A stretch of DNA of 64,000 nucleotides from Bacteriovorax sp. MedPE-SWde (GTDB taxonomy: Bacteria; Bdellovibrionota; Bacteriovoracia; Bacteriovoracales; Bacteriovoracaceae), in the NCBI GenBank assembly GCA_001874305.1, contig MPCU01000003.1:1-64000 (forward strand), written 5' to 3'. The position numbers were made by a program, and so were the translations under genes. The notes under the pieces were generated by a model, which saw nothing but the letters and a program-made list of their open reading frames with translations, did not search any database and had not been told where the DNA came from. Shown here piece after piece: positions 15,712-24,794 of this stretch (positions within the stretch are counted from its first letter, which is position 1; every line of letters begins with the position of its first letter).

Positions 15712-16821
15712 TTATACCATGAACTCAATTGCATTAATCTTTGAGTCTGATTGTTTTAAAGCAAAGTACTGTAAGGCCATGAAGTTAACCCATGAAGTGA
15801 GATGATTACTAGTGCTACCATTACTGTTTGAGCCAAAGCTGTAGGCCTTCCCATTAACTAGCGATAGAGAAACATCTTTAAGATATCTCTGCTCATTATA
15901 GCTTGGTAGTTGGCAGTAGTTTTCTTCTCTTATTAATTCACATAATTTGAGAAATTGAAAATAAATATCATTTCTCATATGTGGGTTTATTTGGTCTTTA
16001 TATATACTTCTAAAAAGTTTTCCGCCATTAGCAGAAATAATCCATCTCATAGATTGTTCTACGAGACTCTTATACTTTTGTTCACCAAGAGAAATATCTT
16101 TGAAAAACAATCCCTCTAGTGTGTAGAGTAGAGGATGAAGATGAGTACCCTCTATTGAGTATGAAGAGAAAGTACCTTCTTTAAAATTGCTTTCAATAAT
16201 CTCATCAGTTAATAAATTAGAAAATCCGAGATATTTCTTGTTGTTAGTGATTTTATATAGCTCAATCAGGGCGAGGTTTAGCTTAGTGTGGAAACTTCCA
16301 AATGATGTTGACCATGTTTCAGCTGTGTCGAGACATTCGCCCGAAATACCTCTTCTTGAACATAAGAGGGTACTATTATTTTTCCACTTGGTAATGAGGT
16401 CATCTATAACTTGAATTACAAATGATAATAGAGCGGAGTCCTTAGAGTGCTTGTAAAAACTAATTAAGCCAAATGCTATAATTGCGTTATCAAATGAATA
16501 GCTTATTTTTTTATCTGGTCTATATATGAATCCACCGAGTTCCGTATTATATGACTTCTTTAACCAGTGTGTAGCTAGTAATGATTGACGATATAGAGGA
16601 GATTCCTCAGTAATTAGTTTTTCTTTAATGAGATAAGATACTGTTGTTAAAAAATATCCTGTGATTTCATTATATATAAACGGATCTGAGGAACTTGTAG
16701 GATCATGCCAAGATATGATTCCACCATTTTTATCAAATAGGTGACCTTCTTCGAGCCAAGATATCAGTGAACTTGTTAAATGTACCTCTAGCCTTATGGA
16801 AGAGACTACATTGTTTTCCAC
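15712..16821 (-). CDS. Putative alpha/alpha-barrel protein of unknown function
   Basis: 369 residues, soluble, no signal peptide. Regularly spaced helical pairs with aromatic and Gly turns (GGIISWHDP, LGGFIYRPD, SYSFDNAIIAFGL, GTFSSYSIEGTHLHPLLYTLEGL, SNHLTSWVNFMALQYF) suggest an (alpha/alpha)6 toroid like six-hairpin glycosidases, epimerases or terpene-cyclase-type folds. No catalytic signature can be named. Its start overlaps the upstream GT2 by 16 bp and its stop is 1 nt before the radical SAM start, so the three proteins are made from one transcript and probably act on one product. A carbohydrate-active role is inference from fold impression and neighbours. Confidence 0.65.
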   Translation of the reverse strand: MENNVVSSIRLEVHLTSSLISWLEEGHLFDKNGGIISWHDPTSSSDPFIYNEITGYFLTTVSYLIKEKLITEESPLYRQSLLATHWLKKSYNTELGGFIYRPDKKISYSFDNAIIAFGLISFYKHSKDSALLSFVIQVIDDLITKWKNNSTLLCSRRGISGECLDTAETWSTSFGSFHTKLNLALIELYKITNNKKYLGFSNLLTDEIIESNFKEGTFSSYSIEGTHLHPLLYTLEGLFFKDISLGEQKYKSLVEQSMRWIISANGGKLFRSIYKDQINPHMRNDIYFQFLKLCELIREENYCQLPSYNEQRYLKDVSLSLVNGKAYSFGSNSNGSTSNHLTSWVNFMALQYFALKQSDSKINAIEFMV

Positions 16822-17522
16822 TGAACAAATCCTTTGAGAATAATTCTCAATGCTCTTAGAGCAAAGAAGAAACGACCAAATGGAATATCAAAGAGATTAG
16901 ATATTCCATGTTGTCTTTCATAGCGTTGAACAGGAAATTCTTTTATTTTGTAATTAGCACATAGAGATCGAACAACTAACTCTGTTTCGATCTCGTACCT
17001 AGATGAAATGATATTTAATGCTTTAAGCTTATCAGTTTGGAATGCCTTTATTGAAGCTTGTGTATCGGTTAGGTTTCCACCAAAGAGTGTATTAATAAGA
17101 AATGTTAAAAACTTATTACCAAATTGATTAACTGGCAAAACTGCTTTGTTTGAATATCTCTTATCTGAAATATCATTAACAAAGCGAGAGCCAATCGCCA
17201 TGTCAGCTCCATCTCTAATTAATTGGCATACTTCAAGAAGGTCGTTTGGATCGTCTTGCATATCGCCATCAATGAAGGCAACTATTTTTCTATTGCTGTG
17301 ATTAAGCGCAGACTTGATCGCAATCCCTTTTCCTTGATTAGTGTCATGCTTAATATAGACACATTTATCCTTAGGAATCTCATCAGATGTAGCATCAGTA
17401 CTTCCATCGTCGACGATAATGAGCTCTATATCATCAGGGAAGCTAGATAAAATTCTATCGACAACTTGTCGAGCATTGCCCTGCTCATTATATAGTGGAA
17501 GTATTATTGAAACGTCTTGCAT
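16806..17522 (-). CDS. GT2 dolichyl/polyprenyl-phosphate mannosyltransferase-like
   Basis: 238 residues, a compact DPM1-type GT-A enzyme without membrane helices in the usual C-terminal position. Motifs are SIILPLYNEQGN, LIIVDDGSTDAT, NQGKGIAIKSAL, FIDGDMQDDP (D-x-D) and YEIETELVVRS. It should transfer a hexose from an NDP-sugar to a lipid phosphate or to a growing glycan on the cytoplasmic face. It is second in the minus-strand operon, 15 bp after the haem-binding gene, and overlaps the alpha/alpha-barrel gene by 16 bp. Confidence 0.88.
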   Translation of the reverse strand: MQDVSIILPLYNEQGNARQVVDRILSSFPDDIELIIVDDGSTDATSDEIPKDKCVYIKHDTNQGKGIAIKSALNHSNRKIVAFIDGDMQDDPNDLLEVCQLIRDGADMAIGSRFVNDISDKRYSNKAVLPVNQFGNKFLTFLINTLFGGNLTDTQASIKAFQTDKLKALNIISSRYEIETELVVRSLCANYKIKEFPVQRYERQHGISNLFDIPFGRFFFALRALRIILKGFVQWKTM

Positions 17523-17537
17523 GATTTATAAATATTA

Positions 17538-17963
17538 TCACAAGTCTTGTTCTAAGAGAACTCGACGCTTTTCAGAGAACCATTTTATAATGGTATCCCT
17601 ATCTTTAGGGCTAAGCTTGATATCACCATGAACTAGAGAGAAAGGTTGCGGTGGCATACGCTCTTTCTTTATAGATGCAATAATGGACCAAAAGATATCT
17701 GACTGTATTCCTCTACCTTTAAAGGGGATATCATTTTCCATATTAAGAGACTCTTTTGCATCAGTAATATGACCATTGATGTACATCTTTATAAGAGGAA
17801 GATCTCTGTACCAAGTATCAAGTTGAAAGCCCCCATGACACGAAAGGCAGTTCTCCTTTATGAGTGGCTTTATACTTCTTATATATTCATTGTTAATTGC
17901 CTGTAAGTTGCGTGAATTAGCAGGCAGACAAAGAAGAAATATGATTAGAGTTCGATATAACAT
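17538..17963 (-). CDS. Exported haem-binding protein (Haem_bd-like, one CxxCH)
   Basis: 141 residues with an N-terminal signal peptide (about 1-17). One c-type haem site is present: C39-L-S-C42-H43. The following arrangement (W-Y-R-D-LP near 53, an NGHI helix, LNMENDIPF and an RMPPQPF turn that could give the distal Met) matches the Haem_bd cytochrome-like family. It should carry covalently attached haem in the periplasm and transfer electrons. It heads the minus-strand operon and is divergent from the CRTAC/DUF1501/cytochrome operon across a 267-bp gap. The -10 reads TGCTAAAAT (extended), ending 7 nt before the ATG, with no SD. Confidence 0.8.
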   Translation of the reverse strand: MLYRTLIIFLLCLPANSRNLQAINNEYIRSIKPLIKENCLSCHGGFQLDTWYRDLPLIKMYINGHITDAKESLNMENDIPFKGRGIQSDIFWSIIASIKKERMPPQPFSLVHGDIKLSPKDRDTIIKWFSEKRRVLLEQDL

Positions 17964-18230
17964 CTTGAATATTTTAGCATAAGTATCAAATATAATTAGA
18001 AGTTTAATCTTAGTGATATATGTCAGCTACTTACTTTACTTTGATATTTTAGAATAAATCTCTAATTAGTTGAAACAATTGGAAGATCAAAATAGTCGGT
18101 CTATACACGACAAGAAATGATGGCAGTTAAAGGAGTGCTAAGTTCGGAAAATCATGAATCTATTTAAATTATTTGTTACTGTGTTATAATTTTTAAAGTT
18201 TGAAAATTTATAGATCTCTCGAGGTAACTT
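17964..18230. promoter_or_regulatory. Divergent control region of the haem and CRTAC operons
   Basis: A 267-bp non-coding gap between two divergent operons. On the right it holds an extended -10, TG-T-TATAAT (18182-18190), then about 35 nt of leader with a GAGG SD before the GTG at 18231. On the left it holds the minus-strand TGCTAAAAT that abuts the haem gene start. The middle (about 18060-18160) has no open reading frame of note and no recognisable riboswitch; regulator sites may lie there. Confidence 0.5.
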
Positions 18231-20795
18231 GTGAAAATTAAGAAGAACGTAACTTTACTGTTAACAATTGTCGGTGCACTAGGGCTTAGCTCGTGTCAAA
18301 AAGATACATCTCATACTTTAAGTAGTGATCCAAATGTTGGCCGTTCACTATTAAAAAGTACCTTGAAGTCTGTCAACGTAAGTAAGATAGACCCAAATAT
18401 CATTTCTAAACACTATGGTGGAAAGAGTGATGCTCACTTTAGTGGAAAAACTTATAAGAATACGAAACTTCTATGTCTTGCAGATGAACAACAATTTGAA
18501 GTAATGCAAAGACAAGTAATACATCAAATAGAAGATGCCTTCAGACTTGGAAAGACTGAGATTCTAAAGAATGTTTTTGCATCTGGTGGTAAATTCTTTT
18601 CTTTTAAAAATAGAATCAATCAAGTTGAAGAAAAGAATGTTGATGGTGTTAGAGAATATAAGTGGAATAGTCGTAAAAATAATATTTCTCTAAAAGATGC
18701 AGAGAAAGATATTTCTGCATACTTATCGGATTTCACAAAGATCGTTGATTTTGATCTTTCAACGTTTAAGTTTGTTTCTCCAAAGAGATTTAGAAATAAA
18801 GAAGACCTTTCAATGAAGAGAGCAAAGCTAGTGTCTCGATTTGATCTAAGAGGTCTAGGTAAAGACGGCGAAAGAAGAAATGACCGTGGTACTTGGGCAA
18901 TTGATGTAGAACTACAAGGTGATACTTGGAAAGTTCTCAACGTCGATCTTGTATCTGGTGAGTCACTTGTTAAAAAGAATAAAGCAACATTTAAAGATGT
19001 AACTGATCAGATGATTGGTGATCAAGTACCTGTATATGTAAGAAAGGAAGCTATTAGACGTGGTGGTTATGCGCTATCTATTACTGACTTTGACAACGAT
19101 GGTAATCACGATATTTATGTCGGAACTAGAGAGAACGGAGTTCTACTTCAAGGTAACTCAGAGTTAACTTTTAGAGAAATCAAGGTTGGTCCTGAAAATA
19201 ATAGGCTAGTTAAAACAGCTATCTTCGGAGACTTCTTCAATACAGGAAGACAGGATTTAGTTCTTGTTAGATTTGTTCCAGAACATTTAAAAACTTCTAA
19301 AGATGAAATGGGTAATGATGCACTTAGTTTCTCAGACGTCGTTTTCTATGAAAATGTTGGAAATGGAAAATATAAGAAAGTTGAAGACCTTATAGAAAAT
19401 AGAAAGCTCTCTGGTAATGCAATGCCAGCGGCTGTAGCTGACTTTAATGGAGATCAAAAACTAGATTTCTATATTGGGTTCCCAGGACCATTAGATTTCA
19501 CGTTCATAGGTGGAACAACTGGAATTGAGCAAGGAGCACAGGTTCAAGGTCTCTTTATAAATGATGGTAAACGTAAAAAGTTCGTAGATAGAACAAAAGA
19601 GAATGTAGATTTCGCAGAGAATGAATTCTTATTTGCTCACTCATCAGCAAGTGTCGACTTAGACATGGATGGTGATATGGATTTAGTTGTTCTAGATGAT
19701 AGAGGTAACTTAAGTCCTGTATATTTAAATGATGGAACGGGAAAATTTACAGAAAGTGCTAAGAAAACAGGACTTGTAAATAGTGACCTTTCAATGAGTT
19801 TAGCAAATGGTGACGTTAATAATGACGGTAAATTAGATTTTGCTATCACAAATGTTAACTTTGTTGCTTCAGAGAGATGGAATAAATCTTGTTCTACTAA
19901 CTGGAGAACTGAATATACAAATTATGCAAAAGACGGACTAAGGTTATTTAATGGTCTTGGTGATGCAAAGTTTGCTGAGGTTACAAGCTATGCTGGTCTA
20001 GAGTGGATCGGTGAAGGTGCCGGTGGAGTTGAGTTCGTAGATTATAATAATGACGGAAAGCTTGATATTTATGTTGTTAATGGACTATGGTCTGGAACAG
20101 ATAGAAAACAAGATCTTTCATCTGTATTTGTTAGATCTCTTCAACAGGAACATCACCAATTAAGTTTTGAGATGACTGAAGAAGGAGCTTCTTCTGACTT
20201 CATGACAATTCTAAATTCATTCGTTGGTGATATCTTAAGACCAGATGTAAAAGTTGAAAAGAAAACTACTCCTCATATGGCCGGTTTTCAAAGAAATAGA
20301 TTATTTAGAAATGATGGTAAAGGCAAATTTACTGAAGTTGGTTTCCTAGAGGGAATTGATAGTATTGCAGATGGATATATCGTTACAATGGCTGATCTTA
20401 ACAAAGATGGTAAAGTTGATTTACTTCTAAGAAATGGTGATCCAGGTCTTAAAGAAGTTAAATACAAGCCAGTTCAGGTTTTCTTAAATCAAAATGATAC
20501 AAAGAGAAAAGGTCTTATTGTAACACTAGAAGGTACTGACTCTAATAGAGATGGTATTGGTGCATTTGTTACGGCACACATAGGAAAGGATGAGCACGTT
20601 AGACACCTTATTGGAAATAACGGAACAGCTCAATCTGAAAAAATGCTTCACTTTGGTTTAGACAAGAATATCAAGGTTGATAAGCTTGTTGTTAAATGGC
20701 CATCTGGAAATATTCAAACAGTAAAGAATGTACCAGCGGGTAGAATTAAAATCATTGAAAAATCAGCAGCAAAAGAAAAAGTAGCATCAGAATAG
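18231..20795 (+). CDS. FG-GAP/ASPIC-UnbV (CRTAC-like) lipoprotein, copy 2
   Basis: 854 residues from a GTG with GAGG upstream. The N-terminus is a lipoprotein signal with lipobox LSSC (Cys22). The rest parallels copy 1 at 7492: a shared N-terminal domain (about 30-240), then VCBS/FG-GAP propeller repeats with DFDNDGNHD, DFNGDQKLD, DMDGDMD, DVNNDGKLD, DYNNDGKLD and DLNKDGKVD calcium loops, and a C-terminal ASPIC/UnbV domain (RDGIGAFVTA, NNGTAQSEKMLHFGL, VKWPSGN). Conservation is strong along the whole length, for example the NAMP and FQRNRLFRN blocks. Unlike copy 1 it is lipid-anchored. It is the first gene of an operon-like series, but a terminator-like hairpin separates it from the next gene. 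Confidence 0.9.
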   Translation: MKIKKNVTLLLTIVGALGLSSCQKDTSHTLSSDPNVGRSLLKSTLKSVNVSKIDPNIISKHYGGKSDAHFSGKTYKNTKLLCLADEQQFEVMQRQVIHQIEDAFRLGKTEILKNVFASGGKFFSFKNRINQVEEKNVDGVREYKWNSRKNNISLKDAEKDISAYLSDFTKIVDFDLSTFKFVSPKRFRNKEDLSMKRAKLVSRFDLRGLGKDGERRNDRGTWAIDVELQGDTWKVLNVDLVSGESLVKKNKATFKDVTDQMIGDQVPVYVRKEAIRRGGYALSITDFDNDGNHDIYVGTRENGVLLQGNSELTFREIKVGPENNRLVKTAIFGDFFNTGRQDLVLVRFVPEHLKTSKDEMGNDALSFSDVVFYENVGNGKYKKVEDLIENRKLSGNAMPAAVADFNGDQKLDFYIGFPGPLDFTFIGGTTGIEQGAQVQGLFINDGKRKKFVDRTKENVDFAENEFLFAHSSASVDLDMDGDMDLVVLDDRGNLSPVYLNDGTGKFTESAKKTGLVNSDLSMSLANGDVNNDGKLDFAITNVNFVASERWNKSCSTNWRTEYTNYAKDGLRLFNGLGDAKFAEVTSYAGLEWIGEGAGGVEFVDYNNDGKLDIYVVNGLWSGTDRKQDLSSVFVRSLQQEHHQLSFEMTEEGASSDFMTILNSFVGDILRPDVKVEKKTTPHMAGFQRNRLFRNDGKGKFTEVGFLEGIDSIADGYIVTMADLNKDGKVDLLLRNGDPGLKEVKYKPVQVFLNQNDTKRKGLIVTLEGTDSNRDGIGAFVTAHIGKDEHVRHLIGNNGTAQSEKMLHFGLDKNIKVDKLVVKWPSGNIQTVKNVPAGRIKIIEKSAAKEKVASE

Positions 20796-20804
20796 ACAAA
20801 TAGG

Positions 20805-20830
20805 GCCACTCTTAGGAGTGGCTTTTTTTT
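20805..20830 (+). terminator. Intrinsic terminator whose T-tract touches the next start codon
   Basis: A 6-bp stem (GCCACT / AGTGGC) with a 6-nt loop, then eight T residues (20823-20830). The ATG of the DUF1501 gene begins at 20831, directly after the T-tract. It probably acts as a partial terminator that lowers expression of the downstream genes relative to the CRTAC lipoprotein. Confidence 0.75.
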
Positions 20831-22465
20831 ATGGATCCTAAACAAATATCACGAAGAAATTTTATAAAATCAATTATGCTCTCAAGCATATGCGGTGGAC
20901 TACCATTAGATATTCTAGCAAAGAGCTCTGAGCCATCCTTTAACTATATTCAAATTAACTTTGCAGGAGGCCCTGCGAGATGGTTATTTGATAATCCAAT
21001 CGCTCCTAAGAAGTCGAGTAAGTTTGGTAAGCACCAAATGATTGTTAATTCATTTGATAACGCTGGTAGTAGCGCAAATATATCTGCACTAAATTATAAA
21101 ACAGAAAATATTAGTGGATGGCAAATGCCATATTTTTGGAAGAATGAGTTAAGCCTAGACGGTAAAACAATTCAGGCATCTTCGCTGTTGGATAATTGTC
21201 TTATTGTTCGTGGCTGTCATATGAGAAACGATGGTCATTCTTTAAATAATAGGAAACTGTCTGCTCCAACACCTGGCCACTTAAGTATTCCCGGTATGCT
21301 TGCAGATAATATGAAAGCTAAGATTTTTCCTGCTGTTAACTTAGTCGGAGACTCTGGTGTAGCAGGTGTTGCTGGAGGAACATTTCGAAGTGTTGGACAG
21401 GCCATTCAAATAGATACCCCACAAAATCACAAAGATCCTTTTTCATATCTTATTAAGCCATTTCTATCATTAGGAAATATGAAAGGAGAGTGGAGTGGGC
21501 TTATTAAGTCTGAGCTGGGAGATAATTTTAAAAATGATTATTTTAAAATGCAGCAAAGATATAATAATTTAGTTAAAAAATATAAATTGATTATTGAAAG
21601 CAATATTGTCGCAGATGGAATGGTGAATATCGGAGAGAGGAAAGTTCAATCAATTTCAAATTTTACCAATGGAAATTTTACTGAGGATCATGCTAAATAC
21701 CTCAATCATGACTATCTCGTTTGTAATAATGATATGAGAACAATGCTAAGTACGGCGAAGATAGAAGGTCTCGCTGAACAATTTGCAACTACGGAAGTAT
21801 TGGTAACAGAAGGTCTATGTGGAAATATTTCTATAAATGTAAATACTATTTCTAATCTATACTATGAGAATAGTTACAAGAAAGATTCTGTATTTAGAAA
21901 AATTAACGGAATTGGTGATACGAAGTTTACTTTTAAGTCTAATGAGAAATCATATACGGGCTCAAAGAAAGAAAATTCATTTCAATTAGATAGCCATGAT
22001 ACTGGGCTATTACCTAATCTTTTTTTAAATTATGCTCTATATAAATCAGTTTCAGCTTGTATGGCACAGCTTAAGCTAAGTTTAATAAAAAGTAAGCAAT
22101 ATGAAAAAACCCTTATACATCTAGCCTCAGAGTTTGATCGAGATCCTAGACCTGATTGTTCAGGTAGTGAACATGGCTGGAATGGGCATATAAGCAGTTT
22201 TTATTCTGGAGCTATTAAGGGACTAAAAGTTATTGGAAATACCTATATTCAAAGTCCTGGAGAAAGTTACTACAAAGAAAATGGCACATGGGGACAGGGT
22301 GCGCCAGTAAAAGAACTTGGAGATAGGCCAATTGTATATGGGAACATAGCTTCTTCAATCGCTGATATCCTAGGAGTGAAAACACCTTCAGAGAATGATA
22401 AACCAATATTTTATAAAGAAAAGGGTATCATTAAAACCTTAATTGATGAGGTAGATAATGTATAA
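20831..22465 (+). CDS. Tat-exported DUF1501-family protein
   Basis: 544 residues. A twin-arginine signal (SRRNFIK, residues 7-13, then a hydrophobic segment) predicts Tat export of a folded protein. DUF1501 landmarks follow: the early NFAGGPARW-FD motif, DNCLIVRGCHMRNDGHS, and near the end ASEFDRDPRPDCSGSEHGWNGH, which corresponds to the family's TEFGRTP...DHG block. DUF1501 proteins are related to the alkaline phosphatase/sulfatase superfamily and in Planctomycetes are encoded beside PSCyt/PSD cytochromes, as here. The start cannot move downstream without losing the RR motif, yet no SD exists because the terminator T-tract abuts it. It overlaps the next gene by 8 bp. Confidence 0.8.
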   Translation: MDPKQISRRNFIKSIMLSSICGGLPLDILAKSSEPSFNYIQINFAGGPARWLFDNPIAPKKSSKFGKHQMIVNSFDNAGSSANISALNYKTENISGWQMPYFWKNELSLDGKTIQASSLLDNCLIVRGCHMRNDGHSLNNRKLSAPTPGHLSIPGMLADNMKAKIFPAVNLVGDSGVAGVAGGTFRSVGQAIQIDTPQNHKDPFSYLIKPFLSLGNMKGEWSGLIKSELGDNFKNDYFKMQQRYNNLVKKYKLIIESNIVADGMVNIGERKVQSISNFTNGNFTEDHAKYLNHDYLVCNNDMRTMLSTAKIEGLAEQFATTEVLVTEGLCGNISINVNTISNLYYENSYKKDSVFRKINGIGDTKFTFKSNEKSYTGSKKENSFQLDSHDTGLLPNLFLNYALYKSVSACMAQLKLSLIKSKQYEKTLIHLASEFDRDPRPDCSGSEHGWNGHISSFYSGAIKGLKVIGNTYIQSPGESYYKENGTWGQGAPVKELGDRPIVYGNIASSIADILGVKTPSENDKPIFYKEKGIIKTLIDEVDNV

Positions 22466-22988
22466 ACTAAGAATTATACTTCTTAATCTTCTGCTAACAA
22501 CTTTCTCTGTGACATATGGAAGCTCTTATATAACGAAGAAGGATATTTATCTAAATCGATTTCAGTTGTATGAAGTACTTAAAGATAAGTTTGGAACTCA
22601 ATCGGAAGACATTCTTATAAATAATATATTAAAGAATAGTTCAATATTCTTTGGCCCATGTGATATTTACGGACAAGTATATAAAACTACTAAAGATGGC
22701 AGTTCCGTTCGAAATATACAGGCGGAGTGTTTCAGTGGGCTTTCGGAGAATAAAATTAATGTAAATGCCGGGGCGAATAGTTTAAGAAAGAGCTGGCTTT
22801 TAAAAACTTGTATTGAATTAGTTGAAAATGATAAGACCTATGGTTTTTTTAGTAATAAATATAAGATTAAAAATAAAAAAGATATTGTTAGAGCATTTTA
22901 TAACAATACAAAGACAGGCTTTTCAGCAGCAACAAAAAAGATTCTGACAGCTAAAGTATGTAGCTCTAGTGGGTGGCAAAAGCTATGA
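22458..22988 (+). CDS. Secreted protein of unknown function in the DUF1501/cytochrome operon
   Basis: 176 residues with a Sec signal peptide (about 1-21). The mature part is a mixed fold with four cysteines (FFGPCDIYG, AECFSG, KTCIELV, KVCSSSG) that could form two disulfides. I do not recognise a family. It overlaps the DUF1501 gene by 8 bp and shares ATGA with the following cytochrome gene, so it is translated in step with both. An accessory subunit or maturation factor of the exported DUF1501/cytochrome pair is a reasonable inference. Confidence 0.7.
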   Translation: MYKLRIILLNLLLTTFSVTYGSSYITKKDIYLNRFQLYEVLKDKFGTQSEDILINNILKNSSIFFGPCDIYGQVYKTTKDGSSVRNIQAECFSGLSENKINVNAGANSLRKSWLLKTCIELVENDKTYGFFSNKYKIKNKKDIVRAFYNNTKTGFSAATKKILTAKVCSSSGWQKL

Positions 22989-24763
22989 AGAAGCTCATCC
23001 TTATTTCAATATGTGCCACTGTGGCGATTTGCGGCTACCTTCTTGTTAATGATGACTTTGATTTAACAAGTGATGAATATAAACCAATTAATGCAAAAAG
23101 TGTCTTCAAACAAAAGTGTATTAAGTGCCATAGTTACCTAGAAAAGGGTGATGAATATCTTATTCAGATGGGTTATGTGAAGCCGAAAGATCCAGCAAGG
23201 TCTATGATATTCCGTTATCTCAAAGGTGCAAATGTTGATGGTCCTGAAAATATGCCACCAAAGCATGATTTCACGAATGTTGAAGTTAATCTCATTAGAG
23301 ACTGGATAAACAGCCTTAATGTTAGAGTAAGCTCTCACAAAAAAGTCACAGTAGCGGCAGAAGATGAATTATCTAATAGAGAAGTATTTAATAGATGTTC
23401 TCTCCAGTTTACAAACCTTCCTTCAAGTCTAAGCGCTAAGCACTTAGTTGAAGATATTGATAAGAAGCTAATTACAGGATCTCAGGCCTGTGTTCAGCTA
23501 CTGGAACAAGCCTCATTAGATGAACATGGAAAATTAATCAATAATAATAAAGTGACACAAGCCATACTTTTAAATTTTCAAAAAATTCATAATAATTGGT
23601 TTAATGAGTGGAACTTCTTTACTTCAATGAGTACTTGGGGAACGTTCGAAGTTCTAGATCCTGGATCAATGGGGTTCTTCTTTACAAGAAGTCTGTTCGA
23701 CAAGAATCATAGGATTAAAAGTATCTTTAGCGGAACTGATTCTTATGAAGGTATGAGAGAGTCGCAACATCAACAAAAATATCTCCAGTATAAGTTTAAA
23801 GAAGAGCCACGTTATAAAATTGATGATTATAGATTCATTTATGGATTATCAATTGATGGTGAATATAAGAAATGGTCGCCTAGTCGCGTGAGCTCTGGAA
23901 CTCTAATTGGTGTTAAAAAAATAGCGTCAGGAAGAGATATTCTACCAATAATAGTTAATTCTAAAGATAACCAAGAAGAGATAAAACCCGCTATAGAAAT
24001 AGAAGTGAATAAAGATATTCATAAAGGACTTGGCGGAGGAATTCTGGGTAGTGAAAACTACGTTAATTTAAACCTTGGTCAAGAGCTTGGTAAGAGTATG
24101 GATGGAGGAAAGATTATTCCTAGACGTTGGGCAAAAGCAGTCGTTAAAGAGCTTCTATGTCGTGAACTGCCAGTTATACCAGTAAAGCGTGTGAGGCCAT
24201 TCGTTCAAAAGAGTTCATCATTATCATTTAGAAAGAAAGAAAGTTGTATGGGATGTCATGCGACAATGGATAACTTGGCCTATCTCGTAAGGAATGTTGA
24301 ACAAGCTTACTCTGCTGATGCAGGTGGTGATGGTATGATTCACTCTACACATCTTCGCTATCATCAACCTTCTACTTATCTAGAAGAAGAAAAAACAGCT
24401 CCAGATAGTGATACAAATTTCCATATGAGACCGGCTTATGGCCGATTTGTATATCAAGATATTTATGGGAAGTATCACAATAAAAAAGTTAAAAATTTAG
24501 ATGAATTGGGATCAATTATTAGTGACATGGATGATTTCTATCTGTGTACAGCGAAGAAATACTTGAACTATCTCACTGGAGTTGATGTTTCTATGAGTAT
24601 TTTTTCGCTTAACTCTTTGAGCTATAAAGAACAATACTTTAAAGACCTGCTAGAGCAAAGTGCACAGCAAATGAAGAAAAGTGGGGATCTTAAAGATGGA
24701 ATGAGAACTCTCATAAAATCAAGGGTCTACAACTCGCGTAAGTTTGATGTAATTAAAGAATGA
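22985..24763 (+). CDS. Membrane-anchored di-haem PSCyt1/DUF1588-like cytochrome
   Basis: 592 residues from the ATG at 22985, chosen because it overlaps the upstream stop (ATGA); a GTG 12 bases earlier is possible. An N-terminal anchor (about 3-22) is followed by a planctomycete-type cytochrome c domain with C45-I-K-C48-H49 and a distal-Met candidate in ENMPPKH. A long middle region resembling DUF1592-type domains leads to a second site, C421-M-G-C424-H425 (SCMGCHATMDNLAY), in DUF1588-like context. These families occur together in Planctomycetes and Myxococcota, often next to DUF1501 or DUF1552 genes, with unproven roles in exported redox chemistry. It probably works with the adjacent DUF1501 protein in the periplasm. 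Confidence 0.78.
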   Translation: MKKLILISICATVAICGYLLVNDDFDLTSDEYKPINAKSVFKQKCIKCHSYLEKGDEYLIQMGYVKPKDPARSMIFRYLKGANVDGPENMPPKHDFTNVEVNLIRDWINSLNVRVSSHKKVTVAAEDELSNREVFNRCSLQFTNLPSSLSAKHLVEDIDKKLITGSQACVQLLEQASLDEHGKLINNNKVTQAILLNFQKIHNNWFNEWNFFTSMSTWGTFEVLDPGSMGFFFTRSLFDKNHRIKSIFSGTDSYEGMRESQHQQKYLQYKFKEEPRYKIDDYRFIYGLSIDGEYKKWSPSRVSSGTLIGVKKIASGRDILPIIVNSKDNQEEIKPAIEIEVNKDIHKGLGGGILGSENYVNLNLGQELGKSMDGGKIIPRRWAKAVVKELLCRELPVIPVKRVRPFVQKSSSLSFRKKESCMGCHATMDNLAYLVRNVEQAYSADAGGDGMIHSTHLRYHQPSTYLEEEKTAPDSDTNFHMRPAYGRFVYQDIYGKYHNKKVKNLDELGSIISDMDDFYLCTAKKYLNYLTGVDVSMSIFSLNSLSYKEQYFKDLLEQSAQQMKKSGDLKDGMRTLIKSRVYNSRKFDVIKE

Positions 24764-24794
24764 GGTTAGAATAGTCTTATATAAAGAAGGATAA

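Noticed and set aside
16187-18940. Several open frames of 60-106 codons opposite the GT2, alpha/alpha-barrel, haem and CRTAC genes
   Set aside because: Antisense shadows of well-supported genes, with no start signals or protein-like composition.
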